This document shows positions 24,159-34,425 of a DNA stretch of 64,000 nucleotides, in pieces. The translations under genes and the position numbers were made by a program. Every line of letters begins with the position of its first letter. The first letter of the stretch is position 1. The notes below the pieces were generated by a model that had not been told where the DNA came from, did not search any database, and saw only the letters and a list, made by a program, of their open reading frames with translations. The DNA comes from Holtermannia corniformis (taxonomy: Eukaryota; Basidiomycota; Tremellomycetes; Holtermanniales), in contig BCIJ01000016.1 of the NCBI GenBank assembly GCA_001599935.1, positions 364,108 through 428,107 on the forward strand. Reading direction: 5' to 3'.

Positions 24159-25338
24159 ATGGTTCACGCGCCAGAATACACCGAGGCTATCCACCGCGCG
24201 GCTGCAAAGCTCGACCGGATTTCGGACGAGGTCGATGATGTCAATGTTGCAAAGCTCAAGGCAAAGGCAAAGGCTGAGAGCCACGACGGTCAACAGTCGG
24301 TTCTTGACAAGGATGGATCAGCGTTTCGCGCTGTAGGTTGCGCCTGGATTGACGGATAATGATGAGCTGACATTCGTGGCAGTATGACGAGGCGTGCGAC
24401 CGCGTCAAGAACTTTTACGCCGAGCAGCACCGCAAGCAGACGGTCGAGTTCAACCGCAAGATCCGTGCCGAGTTTGAAACCGAAGTGCGGAAAACCATGT
24501 CCGTCTGGGAGGCAATCGAGGTCCGTCCACTCCCACGCCACAAGCGCAGCGCTCATCCCTGTCCAACGTAGCTTCTCGACACCCTCGTCGACGAGTCCGA
24601 CCCCGACACGTCCCTCTCACAGATCCAGCATCTGCTTCAAACGGCCGAAGCGATGCGCCGCGACGGCAAGCCCGAATGGATGCAAGTCACCGGCCTCGTG
24701 CACGACCTTGGCAAGCTCTTGTGCTTCTTCGGCGCAGACGGCCAATGGGACGTCGTTGGCGACACCTTTGTCGTCGGCTGCAAGTTTTCCGACAAGAACA
24801 TTTACCCGGATACGTTTAAAGCGAACCCGGATTGGGATCACCCGGTCTACTCGACCGAGACTGGCATCTATGGTATGTTGGGTGATGTGCTCTAGGACGG
24901 CCACTGATGCGCATGCAGAGCCTGGATGCGGGCTCGAAAATGTCATGCTCTCGTGGGGCCACGACGAGTACCTGTACCACATCTGCAAAAAGCAATCGAC
25001 CTGTGCGTTTCTCTGCCATCCGTTCTTTGACAGACAGCTGAGACAAGACAGTGCCAGACGAAGCGCTCGCCATGATCCGCTACCACTCCTTCTACCCGTG
25101 GCACCGCGAAGGCGCATACATGCACCTCTGCAACGAGCACGACTGTCAGTCCTTGTCCTTCACTTCGCCCAGGAGCTCAGCTGATCCGCATCTTGTAGTA
25201 AAAATGCTCGAAGCAGTCAAAGAGTTCAACCCATACGACCTCTACTCAAAGTCCGACGATCCTCCCTCGGTCGAAAAGCTCAAGCCGTACTACCTCGGCC
25301 TGATTGCCAAATACTTCAACGACGAAATCAAGTGGTAG
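24159..25338 (+). CDS. myo-inositol oxygenase
   Basis: Join 24159-24332, 24383-24520, 24572-24872, 24919-25002, 25052-25144, 25199-25338; phases agree, 309 aa, close to the family length. MIOX is a cytosolic di-iron enzyme that cleaves myo-inositol with O2 to D-glucuronate, the first step of inositol catabolism. By alignment to the mouse enzyme, all iron ligands are present: His124 (SQIQH), His148-Asp149 (GLVHDLGK), His219 ([10 protein letters not shown]), His244 ([11 protein letters not shown]) and Asp277 ([10 protein letters not shown]). [19 protein letters not shown] and the C-terminal [10 protein letters not shown] are also standard. The neighbour transcribed away from it is an inositol-type transporter, so uptake and first catabolic step sit together. 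No break or odd residue seen. Confidence 0.93.
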
Positions 25339-25418
25339 CGCCAGACCGAACATGGACATTACAGGTGTAGAGTGTACAGGTACGATACCACGGTGTAATA
25401 ATAGATGAATCGCATCGG

Positions 25419-26644
25419 TCACGCGTTTGTGTGGACCCAGTGCCAGCGGGCGCCTTTGCTAGTTGACGCCCCGCCTTCCGCCTCGGCTTCATCGTCGAAA
25501 CCTTGAACGGCAGCTGAAGACCACTGCGAGTGCTCGCATGTGTCTCTCGACATGAGGTATTCTTGTGCCGGCTCTGACCCTACAGGCGGATAGTACAGTA
25601 CATGGGACGCGCTTGGATTCGTCGCTGGCGTAGCATGAGGATCCGTGCTAGTGACCATCCACACACACATACCGGGCAAGACGTAGCCGACGTTTTCGGG
25701 GCCAAAGAGCCATTCCATGCCCTGGGCCACCAACACCCGCTTGGCACTACCTGCGTTCGCTGTGCCAGACCGTCGAGAGAGCTTGCTGCCTGGATCGGGC
25801 GTGATTGGCAAGGTCAAGCCTGCTTCGAACAGCGGCTCTAGAACGATGAGTTGTGGCGAGCCGCTGTGGTTATGTTCGGTGCTGCTTGATACTGTGCAGA
25901 GTGGACGTACGGTAATTGAGCGACGGTGCTGCGAGCGGTGGCAATCATGGACATGTAGTCATTCAGCTGTATCCTGCGCGACGTCGTGTCAGCAGTGGAC
26001 TCTATGAGCCATGTACGCAGCTCACGCACCCCTGCTTGAAGCGCCAACTCGGACGAGTACTCTCCTCATCAGGCTCTTCAAATTCATGGATCACCTCTGG
26101 CTCAATAGCCGAGTCTTCGATGCAGTGACGCAGTGTGTCCCAGAGGATGATCAGGCCGGGCTGCCGTGCCAGCAATGACGGAGGCGCGCTCTTGGCTGCG
26201 CCGGGGTCGTATGGCGCTTCGGGCGGATTGGTGTGCAGCAGACTCAAAAGCAGTAGGAGATGCTGTGGTGATGGGCAATACCTATAATCTCAGCTACTGA
26301 CACACTAGTGGTACCAGCACGACTGACCTCGTATCCACTCGACGCATCAGCGCAGCCACACTGCGATCTCCAACTCTCTCCCTCGTCCAGTCCTCATCCT
26401 CCTCTTCGAGCGCGGCGTGCCAGTCTGCACGCTTACCAGTGATGATCAGAGCTCGAGCCGCTGGTGCCACTGTGCCAGCCTCAAAATCTGGCAGGTCGGC
26501 AACTCGGAGGAAGGCGGTTGCGAGGTGAAGTGGAGCTGTTGCGGGTATTGAACCGAGGATGGCACCTGATGTAGGTATAGATCTGGATGGTCCTGCATCT
26601 GGCGAGGGTGCGAGCAGGGCGCTGAGTGGGATATGGTAGCTCAT
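25419..26644 (-). CDS. uncharacterised conserved protein
   Basis: Reads from ATG at 26644 (MSYHIPLSALLAPSPDAG) to TGA at 25419 through four or more short introns. Recognisable segments: RALIITGKRADWHAALEEED, DRSVAALMRRVDTRYCPSP, QHLLLLLSLLHTN, PPSLLARQPGLIILWD, NDYMSMIATARSTVAQ, LIVLEPLFEAGLTLPI and VAQGMEWLFGPENVGYVLP. The strand-like ALIIT, LIILWD and LIVLEP blocks suggest an alpha/beta, perhaps P-loop-like, fold related to recombination-mediator proteins, but no Walker A motif is visible and this is speculation. A Glu-rich tail ends the chain. It shares a 230-bp divergent promoter with RRP15. Confidence 0.6.
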
Positions 26645-26874
26645 TGAAGCGTTGACAGCGAGCACGGATTGAGTGGAGGCGACGCCATCTCTAGCATGAC
26701 GATAGCAATCAGAGTTGCTAGGTGAATCAAAGTTCGCGGGTGACACAGACGATTTTGTGTGCACAAACCGTACAGGTGGTAAGATCACCTCTTGTTCAGA
26801 TTGCCGCAAGCTCTTCAGTCCCCAAAGCAACTCAGAGCGCCATCCCTGCTGGTAAGGACCCGAATAGACTCAAC

Positions 26875-27861
26875 ATGTCAGCCAAAGCACCGCCAAAGTC
26901 GATCCTGAAGAAAAAGGCGACCGTCACTATCCCCTCCGCCCGACCGTCCTCGTCAAAGGCTGAAGGCAAGCAGCCGCAACGACCAAAGGCGAGCGTCAAG
27001 GTTGCAAAGAAACGCAAGGTTGAACCTGAGAGTGAGGGCGATGATGATGAGGTATCGAACGCCAGTGGATTCGAGGACGATGGCATGGACGTGGATGAGG
27101 ACGGATCCGGGATGGATACGGGCGATGAGATCGAGGCTGCCAAGGCGGGCGGTGGCACATCAAAGAAGAATACTAGTGAGTGGGCATGCTGTTTTCGTCG
27201 AGTGGTATAGTCGCTGACCTAGCTAGAGCGCAAGAGGACCGCAACATCTGCCACAACGTTCGGTTCAACCCTGACTTCGCTGCTTGCGCCCTCAGCCGGG
27301 CCAAGCACCAGCAAGAAACCAAAGACGGCCACCAACACCATCACTCCCATCCTCTCGCTTTCCAACAAAAAGCTGCCGCCGTCAGCTGCCACCGTCTCGC
27401 TTGAGAGCCGGGCCGCGCGCCAGCTCAAGATTGAAAAGGAGCAAAAGGAGGACCGAGCGCGGATCAGGGACGTGGTGGAAGGTTGGAGTGCGCCGGGTAC
27501 GACGGGTGGTGGACAGGAGTGGGAGCGTGGGCTGCGAAAGGTCGCTCAACGGGGTGGTGAGTGTCGTCTGCTTTGTACGGCCTATGACAGGTCGTCGAGA
27601 CCAGCCCAGAGCTCTACCCATCAAGCAGTTCATCACAAGGCAACCCGCTGACCCCTTTCAGTCATCAAATTGTTCAATGCCATCCTCGTCGCATCAGCAA
27701 ACAACGACGAAGCCGACCTTTCGCTTGCAGACCGCGCCAAAATCAAGGCCGATGGACCCAAGAACAAGAAGGAGCGCGACAACATTCTCGGCCGTGGCGG
27801 CAAGGAGGATAGGTTGACCAAGGAGAGCTTCTTGGACATGGTGCGCAAGGGCGGCAAATAA
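26875..27861 (+). CDS. RRP15: ribosomal RNA-processing protein RRP15
   Basis: Join 26875-27175, 27227-27556, 27662-27861; phases agree, 276 aa. Rrp15 is a nucleolar factor needed for 27S pre-rRNA processing and 60S subunit assembly. The N-terminus is basic (PPKSILKKKATV, KVAKKRKVEPE), followed by an acidic patch (DDGMDVDEDGSGMDTGDE). The Rrp15p domain includes LESRAARQLKIEKEQKEDRA, EWERGLRKVAQRGVIKLFNA and the C-terminal KEDRLTKESFLDMVRKGGK. The ERxLRKxAQRGVVxLFNA block is the family signature. The length is typical of fungal members. Expression with other ribosome-biogenesis genes is expected but nothing in the promoter was identified. Confidence 0.9.
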
Positions 27862-28431
27862 GCCTGGTGGAATGAGCGCTTGAGGGAGTGTACGATATGT
27901 ATAGCATCGCAGTTTGACAGGTGATTCTGAATATAGGCAGAACCAACCCACTTGCACCTTGACCACGCGCAGCTTGTGGGAAAGACAACCTCTGAAAGCT
28001 GCGCTTCTGACTGTGATGTCACTCACGGGCCTCAAACCAGAGTCGGTATGCACGTCGAGTACTGCTGTTGTCGAGCGTCATGAGTTACTGGTGAGTTCGA
28101 TGCAATTCTTGCAGTAGGGCATGACGTTGAGGTGACACTCGGAATTCTTTTGTACCGGACAGGTTGTTACTGTACATATCCGCCTACGTTATCCGCCTTC
28201 GAACGATCCGATCTCATACTGGTATCTTTAGATATCTTGGTCGCAAGCGGAGCAACGGTAAACATCGCGCAGTGATTCATCAAGTCGCTTTGGTGCTGCT
28301 GCATGCAATGCATCCGACGGATAGATTCTACAAGCTAATGATACAAGCATTGGATGGACAAGACAACAAGTTGGATTGGTCGATGGGTCCAGGGAAGGTG
28401 GGACCGGGCGAGGGCGTATGCAAAGCCACAA
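27862..28431. other. Intergenic region between convergent genes
   Basis: 570 bp between RRP15 and the stop of the Crinkler/RHS-type gene. No gene, repeat or RNA recognised; slightly more AT-rich than its surroundings, as expected for 3' flanks. Confidence 0.4.
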
Positions 28432-30550
28432 TCAGGTCGTGCCAGCGGGGAACCCGTACCGGGTTGGCTGTCTGCGTACGCGCCGCTTCATGTCGCCATC
28501 GCAGGGTTCGTCCCTTGTCCTCTTGAGACTGTCCGCGCTTGATGCCTTCGTCGTTTCAGTGCTAGCCGCCGTAGCACCCACGTCGTCGATGGGTAACGCC
28601 TCGTCAGAGTTGCTGGGTGATTGCGACAAAGGGGTTGACGTTGCATTCGGATGTATCGCGCTGACGTTCGCCATCCCTTCCCCTGCGGCTGGACTAGGGC
28701 TGGGACCCTGTGAGGCTAAAGCGACGGCAGGCAGGAGTACGGCGGCCGATGTGGCGTTTCGAATCGGCATCGGGTTGACAGCCGCGAGACACTCGACCTG
28801 CAGCTTCAGTCAGCAAAGACATCATAAAGCGGAAACTAGCGACTCACGAAGCCATCGCGCGGTCCATCCTCGATTGGGACCACCATGTAGCCTACCGCTA
28901 GGGTATGCCGGCGGTTGTACTTGTGAGTACCGGGACCATCCGGCAAGTTGGCAACGAGCTTCTTGCCGCGCTCCTCGTCTGGCGTGATGAATACGTGTCG
29001 ATAGCGAGTTTGGAGCACTTGGAAATCGTCCCCCATGGCGCTCATGACATCAACGATACCGTTGTTTTTAATGTCATGGCGCGGGGAGACCGTGACTTGG
29101 AAAGTCCAAACCGTATCGTTCACCGTGTCGACGTAGATCGCGTCCACCGCGGTCGCTCCGGCTTTCGCGACATGTAGATAACCAGCTTGTAGCTGCTGGT
29201 TCCCTCGAGGGTCGAACAAGGTTTTCGCTTGATTGAGCGGTAGTGGCAACGCCGTATCACCGAGCTCTGCTGGCCCCGGAAAGCACATCTGAGCCTGCCT
29301 GGCACCGCTGTCAGTGCAAAGATAGGACAGGATCAGAGCCTCGTAGAGTGACCCTTGCACCGCAGGATGGTTGCGAAAGGAAGCTACGAAGCGCGCCTGC
29401 TCCTTGTACCGCTCGCCAGCCGACATCTTGAGAAAGAGCGTAGCGAGATATCTCGTTGGCAGACAAAATTGCCCTTGTGGCCCTGCAACGAGTTGTGGGA
29501 AATCGTAAATTGGCCTGAAGAAGAAGAGCTGGCTGACGCCGTGCCGCTGATCTTCGACGGCGATGATCTCTGAAGTATCCTCTCGCAAACTTTCCCAACT
29601 CTTGATGGGTGTCGAAATGGCGACGGTCTTGATGGCCTTCAAGATATGGGAGAAGTCTTTCTCGACGTTGCCCGTCTTGGCGTAGCGTACAGTCGTAGCG
29701 GTGCGCATACAAGGTCCAAAGAGATCAAATACCTCCTTTGGTGTATACACGACTTCGTGCTCCTTTTCTTGCCGCGGCAACTTGTCACGGTGAGGGATGA
29801 GAGGGATGTTGGGCTCAAGGCAAGCACGCAGTGCCCTAAGTCATGTGTCAGCTCGAGCCGTTTCCGGGTGGTTGACTGACATGAACTTGTCGAGCTCGTC
29901 ATGTGTCCAGAGTGGCATTGTCAAAACCCGGGGTTTGTTTTGCTTGATATGGGTTGCAATCCGTTGAGGACGATTAGACACTGCGATGATCGTGTACAAG
30001 TCATGGCGTTGCCCGGTGGGTGCGCCGAAGCTCTCCGGAACCCCGTCGTTGTAATCGTCACAGTCCACTAGCGCAACGGTGCCCTGTGGAAAAAGGCCGC
30101 CCGTGACCGCGGAGACACCTCTGTCCGTAAACAGTGTGAAGTCAGATTTGTGAGGGGCCAGAAGGACCGGGCGCTTCATCGCCAGCAGTTGCGCTAAGAG
30201 GAAGGTGAGACACGTAGTCTTCCCTGAGCAGTTATAAGCAAGTGTCATCAGAAAGTCTTGCCACCGGTCAACGTACCTATACCCGGTTGACCATACATTA
30301 CCAGTCCTCTGCTTGGCATCGGGAATGTGGTTATGCTCTCTTCGACGTGCTCCCAGATCTTGACATAGGAATCCCGTACCATGATGGGGTTGACCTCGTA
30401 GACCCTCCACGTCAAGGTTGGGTTGAGCAGTGTCGCGACCGAGATGCTGTCATGCGACAACGTTTTAGTTGGCGAGCAACATCCCCAGTAGGTGCTGTGC
30501 AGGTTGGTTGCCCACATCAACCGCTTAGCCCGGAACTCGGCGTCTTCCAT
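28432..30550 (-). CDS. Crinkler/RHS-type P-loop NTPase with C-terminal nuclease-like domain
   Basis: Join (minus) 30550-30277, 30223-29881, 29835-28848, 28797-28432; phases agree and no break is seen, 656 aa. Walker A is GQPGIGKT at residues 87-94 and is split by an intron. A Walker B-like strand is VALVDCDD (141-148), and PLWTHDELDKF (195-205) matches the conserved block after the NTPase core of this class. Residues about 350-470 carry a restriction-endonuclease-like pattern: SLYEALILSYL (Glu at 371), VDAIYVD (Asp at 437) and FQVTVSPRHDIKNNGI (451-466). The tail is Ser/Thr-rich with a basic patch (KRRVRRQP) that could be nuclear-directing. Known members of this class occur in oomycetes, fungi and trypanosomes and are linked to host effectors or transposon and genome conflict; its role here is unknown. 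A possible extra 5' exon starts at 30796. A decayed relative lies just upstream. Confidence 0.7.
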
Positions 30551-30961
30551 ATCGTGTTGCTCGGGGACAGTGGTTGGAATGGATGTGGGCGGCGATCATG
30601 CATGAAGTATGATGTGTCGACGGGTGCAGTCCAATCCACAATATCCTGAGAAATTCGGGTGCAGTCCACCCTTGACGCGTCGATCGACGCGCGTCTGTGC
30701 ATGTCGATAATGTCTAGCACACGTAGATGTACGACCGAACAAGCTTTGTTCGTCGTGTTGCAGCGCGAGTACCAGTGGGGTGTTGATGTTGGACATGTTG
30801 GCAAGGGTTAAACTTGATGTGGCAGGGGCAAGGGTTTAACTTGAAGTTGCAAGGGCGTGACTTGACGTTGTACAGGCGCGATGTACGGCGGATGGGTGAT
30901 ACTCCGGTGGTTGTGCTTACACAGGCGTGATGCGTAGCGGTGTGTTGCAGAGAGCGGCCCA
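30551..30961. other. Spacer between the two Crinkler/RHS-type copies
   Basis: About 410 bp. It contains three imperfect 21-bp tandem repeats (listed separately) and, on the minus strand at 30796-30730, a short frame (MSNINTPLVLALQHDEQSL) that resembles the sequence preceding the first exon of the damaged copy and may be a true first exon of the intact gene. Confidence 0.4.
30802..30870. repeat. Three imperfect 21-bp tandem repeats
   Basis: Units begin at 30802, 30829 and 30850, each starting CAAGGG and carrying an ACTTGA core. They lie where the damaged Crinkler/RHS-type copy loses homology to the intact one, so they may mark the rearrangement point. Confidence 0.6.
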
Positions 30962-32080
30962 CCTTCCATTCGAGCAGACGATCGGCCAAGTAGCGCGTGG
31001 GCACAATCAACTTGGTTTGCACAGATTGTAGGCGTTGTGGCTGGTCTCCATCAGGCTTGATGAAGAAAACGTGGAGAACGTTGTCGCGGCAGAGTTCCGG
31101 CACGACCTCCAAGGAGCAACCTTGACCCAGCTGCAGCCACGTCTCGGGAGACAGCCACTCGATGCGATGCTGGATGAGGCGCAGCAGGCAAACAAAGTCG
31201 GCTTCCAAGTCGCCGGTGTCCTCGAAATCTTGGGCCGCGATAGTGCGCATGCAAGGGCCCAAAAGGTCCAAAAGGTCGATGGATGAGTATATCTTCTCCG
31301 GTACATTGTCAATCCAGTCATGAGGTCGAGGAGGAACTTGATCGCCGAGATGCCTCCGCAGAGCCCTGTGGTTGTGCTGTCAGCGATTATCTCGCCAAGG
31401 GGGTGACTGACTCGAGTGCACGAAGCTCGTCTTTGGACCAGAGGTCGAGAGTGTAAACTCAGGCTCGATTGCGTGGAACAAAACCGAAAAGGTGCTCTGG
31501 ATACGCTGTGGCCGCCAGGATGGTGTATACCGAACCGGAAGTCGCGGCAAGCAGTGGCGGATCAAAGCAGCCCGAATCATGGTGCATCAAAGCGACCGTG
31601 TCTTGCGGATATGTATGCCCTTGACCGAAGGGTTGTACGCCATTCGCGCAGCTGCGAGAGTGCAGTACGAAGCAATGGGTATGTGATGGACGAGGAGTTG
31701 AGCGAGCAGATAGTTCAAGCACACCGATTTACCTGAGAAATAGTTAGCGCGGACTTACCGGTGCCAGGATGGCCACAGTACCAGGGATCCAGATGGACGA
31801 GCCTCGGTCCTTCTCGACCCATGCCCAGATAGCCTCGTAGTCCAATCGGACGAGCAGCGGGTTGCACTCACGCATGATCCATGAGCGTACCGGATCACGC
31901 AGCGTCTTGACGGCGATCCCCTCGCATTCAATGATTTGAGTAGGTTCGCGTTGGTCTCGCCAGTAATCGTTATAGAAACCCAGGGCCCAGTCTTCGGACA
32001 AGCGAAAGGTCCAGTGCTGGCGTTGTGCATTGTTTCGTTGTCGCTCAGAGGAGGCGAGGGCAAGTGTGACATGGTTGATA
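30962..32080 (-). pseudogene. decayed, truncated Crinkler/RHS-type copy
   Basis: Same order of blocks as the intact gene at 28432-30550: a region like its first exon (RLSEDWALGFYNDYW, VEKD near 31800), a Walker A (GHPGTGKS) split by an intron at the same codon and phase, an LNYLLAQLL helix, a VALM strand, a LWSKDELRALE block, then LLGPCMRT and VPTRYLADRLLEWK. At least three reading-frame changes separate these blocks: around 31795, between about 31690 and 31640, and near 31465. Homology stops at about 30962, before the nuclease-like domain. The intron in the Walker A codon is only 26 nt. The copy therefore cannot make the full protein. It lies divergent from the Rkm5-like gene, with about 90 bp between. 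Confidence 0.7.
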
Positions 32081-32165
32081 GGATGTTGGAAAGGGGAACG
32101 CTCGGAAGAAGGTCACTGTCGTTCACGTAATCGTACAACAATCTATAGTTTCCGTGATCTACGAT

Positions 32166-33378
32166 ATGAGCCCTTCGCCGCTCCCGCTCTCGTCGCCAGT
32201 CCCTCCAAGCAGCGTGCTCAACATCCCTGGCGACTGTAGCCATGTCACGGACGCAGACAACGAGGTGCGATCATCGATCATCTTTCGATCTACCCTGACA
32301 CCTGGTAGATCTTCGACCTCTACTCGACCCTCGCATCCCAGTCACCGCGCAGTACGACCGGCCTCGGCTTCATCGATGGGACCAAAGACGTGCTTGATGT
32401 CAATCTACTGCTTGAGCCCGTGCCTGGGCCGTCTGTCACTCCCGATCATCTACAGAGCATCGTCAAGGCAGGCAAGCGCGGGGCGGGACGCAAGGGTAAA
32501 GAGAAGCAGAAGGAGAGAGCAGTCAACATCCATGTGGAGCTGGCGCAGGATGTGGGCGCGTTGCGGAACCGAGCGGGTGATACGGGTGTGTTGGGTGCTG
32601 TGGGTTCGATCGACAGGCTGACACGACTGACGCAGGTAGCGTTCTATGGCGATCCAGGTGCGTCGCCTGTGTGCCTCCACAGCACGTCTAACTTGATATA
32701 GCCAGTACCTAGCGCATCATCTGCTTTCACAGCACTACTTTCCACCAGCCGAAGCACCGCTCCTCAACCCTCTGATTGAGCCAGCACGCAAACCTACCAT
32801 CCTCGAACTCGGAACTGGCACCGGCCTCTTACCTGTCCTCCTGCACCCTCTGTTCAGCCGCTACGTCGCTTCTGATCGGTTGGAGAACCTCAAGCTTGTG
32901 ACGAAGAACCTGCGGTTGAACATTGTCGCCCCGACAGCCCCATCGCCCCAAACCAAGACCAAATTCAAGCCTGTCCAAGATACCGGAACGGTAGTCGAAG
33001 TCGAAGAGATCGACTGGGACGCTCTACCAGCGTACAAGCACGGTCAATCCGTCCCACAAGGCATGGAGTTTGACCTCGTCCTTGCGGTCGATTGTATCTA
33101 CAACGAGCACCTGACCAAACCGCTCGTCGAGGCGATTGCGCGGTATACCGGTCCAAAGACGCTAGTGTGGATCGTGGTCGAGCTCCGGTCAGCCGATGTG
33201 GTCAGTCCTTGATCGTATGGCCAAGACACCGAGGCTGAAGTCGGCTCAGCTACAGCTTTTTCTCGAGACATGGCTTGCCCATCCCTCCGGACCGTGGGAG
33301 ATTGTCCGGCTTCCGAGCGACGCCATGGGGCCAGCCTTGTCCAAAGGCAGTGTAGGTTGGGTCGGCTGGCGCGCCTGA
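32166..33378 (+). CDS. protein-lysine methyltransferase, Rkm5/METTL21-like
   Basis: Join 32166-32264, 32309-32585, 32636-32657, 32702-33200, 33250-33378; phases agree, 341 aa. Seven-strand SAM-dependent methyltransferase. IFDLYSTLASQSPRS and VNIHVELAQDVGALR precede GDTGSVLWRSSQYLAHHL, the [GT]xVLWxxSxxLA motif of the METTL21/Rkm5 group. ILELGTGTGLLPVLL is the SAM-binding motif I, and FDLVLAVDCIYNEH is the catalytic D-x-x-Y region. LQLFLETWL near the end also fits fungal Rkm5. Yeast Rkm5 methylates ribosomal protein L1. The VLWR motif is recovered only by including a 22-nt microexon (32636-32657). Convergent with the next gene, 69 bp apart. Confidence 0.82.
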
Positions 33379-33447
33379 TGGGTCAAAGGGACAGTATATA
33401 CATCTGGTGCTACATCTTCACAACCACAACGTTTCATGTTACAACGG

Positions 33448-34308
33448 TCATTCACTCGCCATGGCCCGATAGGGCGTTACAAACGTCGCACGCATCTCGC
33501 GCTCCCTCTCTCGCTCCTTCACGGCCGTCCTGAACGCTCCAACGCCCGAACCAGCACCAGCAGCGGCCATCGTCATCTTCCTCAACAGACCCTTGGTCTT
33601 ACCCCTCGGTCTCAGCTCTGCGTGATCGAAATGGACATCGGGCGAGTCGATCCGGATCGAGTCGTGCGCGTAGATGAGGGGACTGGCGACGCCGTTGGCC
33701 GTCGCGGCAAGCGAAGAGTGGGATCGATGGGCTTCAATGACTTGCCAGAGCTTCTTGTCGCCAGACTCGTCGGTGCCAGAACCTGAGAGCCGGCTTTGCT
33801 GCCGAGCGGCAAACAGGGCTTCGGCCAGGGTCGAAAGCGTGCAGGGGCAGGGTAGGCGCTTGGTGAACGCTACGGGCACGAACCAGGTTGGTTCCAGTAT
33901 CGAGAGGCGTCCGTCGTGGTCGTTTGGGAGCTTGAGCAGAGGGTTCGGGCCTGATAATGGCGTCGCGCCAAGCGGTGGTCCAGTGGGCGACAGTGGGCTT
34001 GGGGCCGATCTCGCACTACTGCCCGTCTCGACTCGCTTGAGTCGATCATCGGCCAATTGCAAGCCCAGCACAACCCTGTACTCGTCCACTTGATGCCTGC
34101 GGGTAAAGTGCCGGCGTCGTCGCGCGCGCTGCGCTTCCGGCGTCACGACCTTGAAGAACCGAAGCCAAGCGCACATCTCAACCTGGTCAGCCACTTCATA
34201 CACATCCGGTGTCGGCTCGATCCTGCTCGCGCCCGATTCAAACAAGCACTGGAGGAGCTCTTCAAAGCTCGGCGCGAGGATCTGGAAAGCTGCGGGGTTG
34301 GGCGGCAT
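33448..34308 (-). CDS. uncharacterised protein, possibly 3' exon of the upstream gene
   Basis: Open frame from ATG 34308 (MPPNPAAFQILAPSFEELLQ) to 33448. Contains EMCAWLRFFKVVTPEAQRAR, a basic RRRRHFTRRH patch, LSILEPTWFVPVAFTKRLP and DSIRIDSPDVHFDHAEL, ending with a coiled basic tail. High GC3 and globular segments show it is coding. The same frame stays open to about 34377, just after a CTCGCAG acceptor, and the upstream ORF ends at 34426. The two may therefore be exons of one ~820-aa protein, or two genes only 100 bp apart. No family recognised. Confidence 0.55.
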   Translation of the reverse strand: MPPNPAAFQILAPSFEELLQCLFESGASRIEPTPDVYEVADQVEMCAWLRFFKVVTPEAQRARRRRHFTRRHQVDEYRVVLGLQLADDRLKRVETGSSARSAPSPLSPTGPPLGATPLSGPNPLLKLPNDHDGRLSILEPTWFVPVAFTKRLPCPCTLSTLAEALFAARQQSRLSGSGTDESGDKKLWQVIEAHRSHSSLAATANGVASPLIYAHDSIRIDSPDVHFDHAELRPRGKTKGLLRKMTMAAAGAGSGVGAFRTAVKEREREREMRATFVTPYRAMASE

Positions 34309-34425
34309 GGGGATCACGGATGGTAGGGGGTGGCGATCCGGAGGAAGAGAGATGGGTAAGGGTAGGACGTGGTGTGTGTGCTGCGAGACGTGGGTCGGGT
34401 GATAGGTGTATTCTACGTAGCTCGG

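Noticed and set aside
30962..32080. A second functional Crinkler/RHS-type gene
   Set aside because: Several reading-frame changes separate homologous blocks and the nuclease-like part is missing, so it is listed as a pseudogene.
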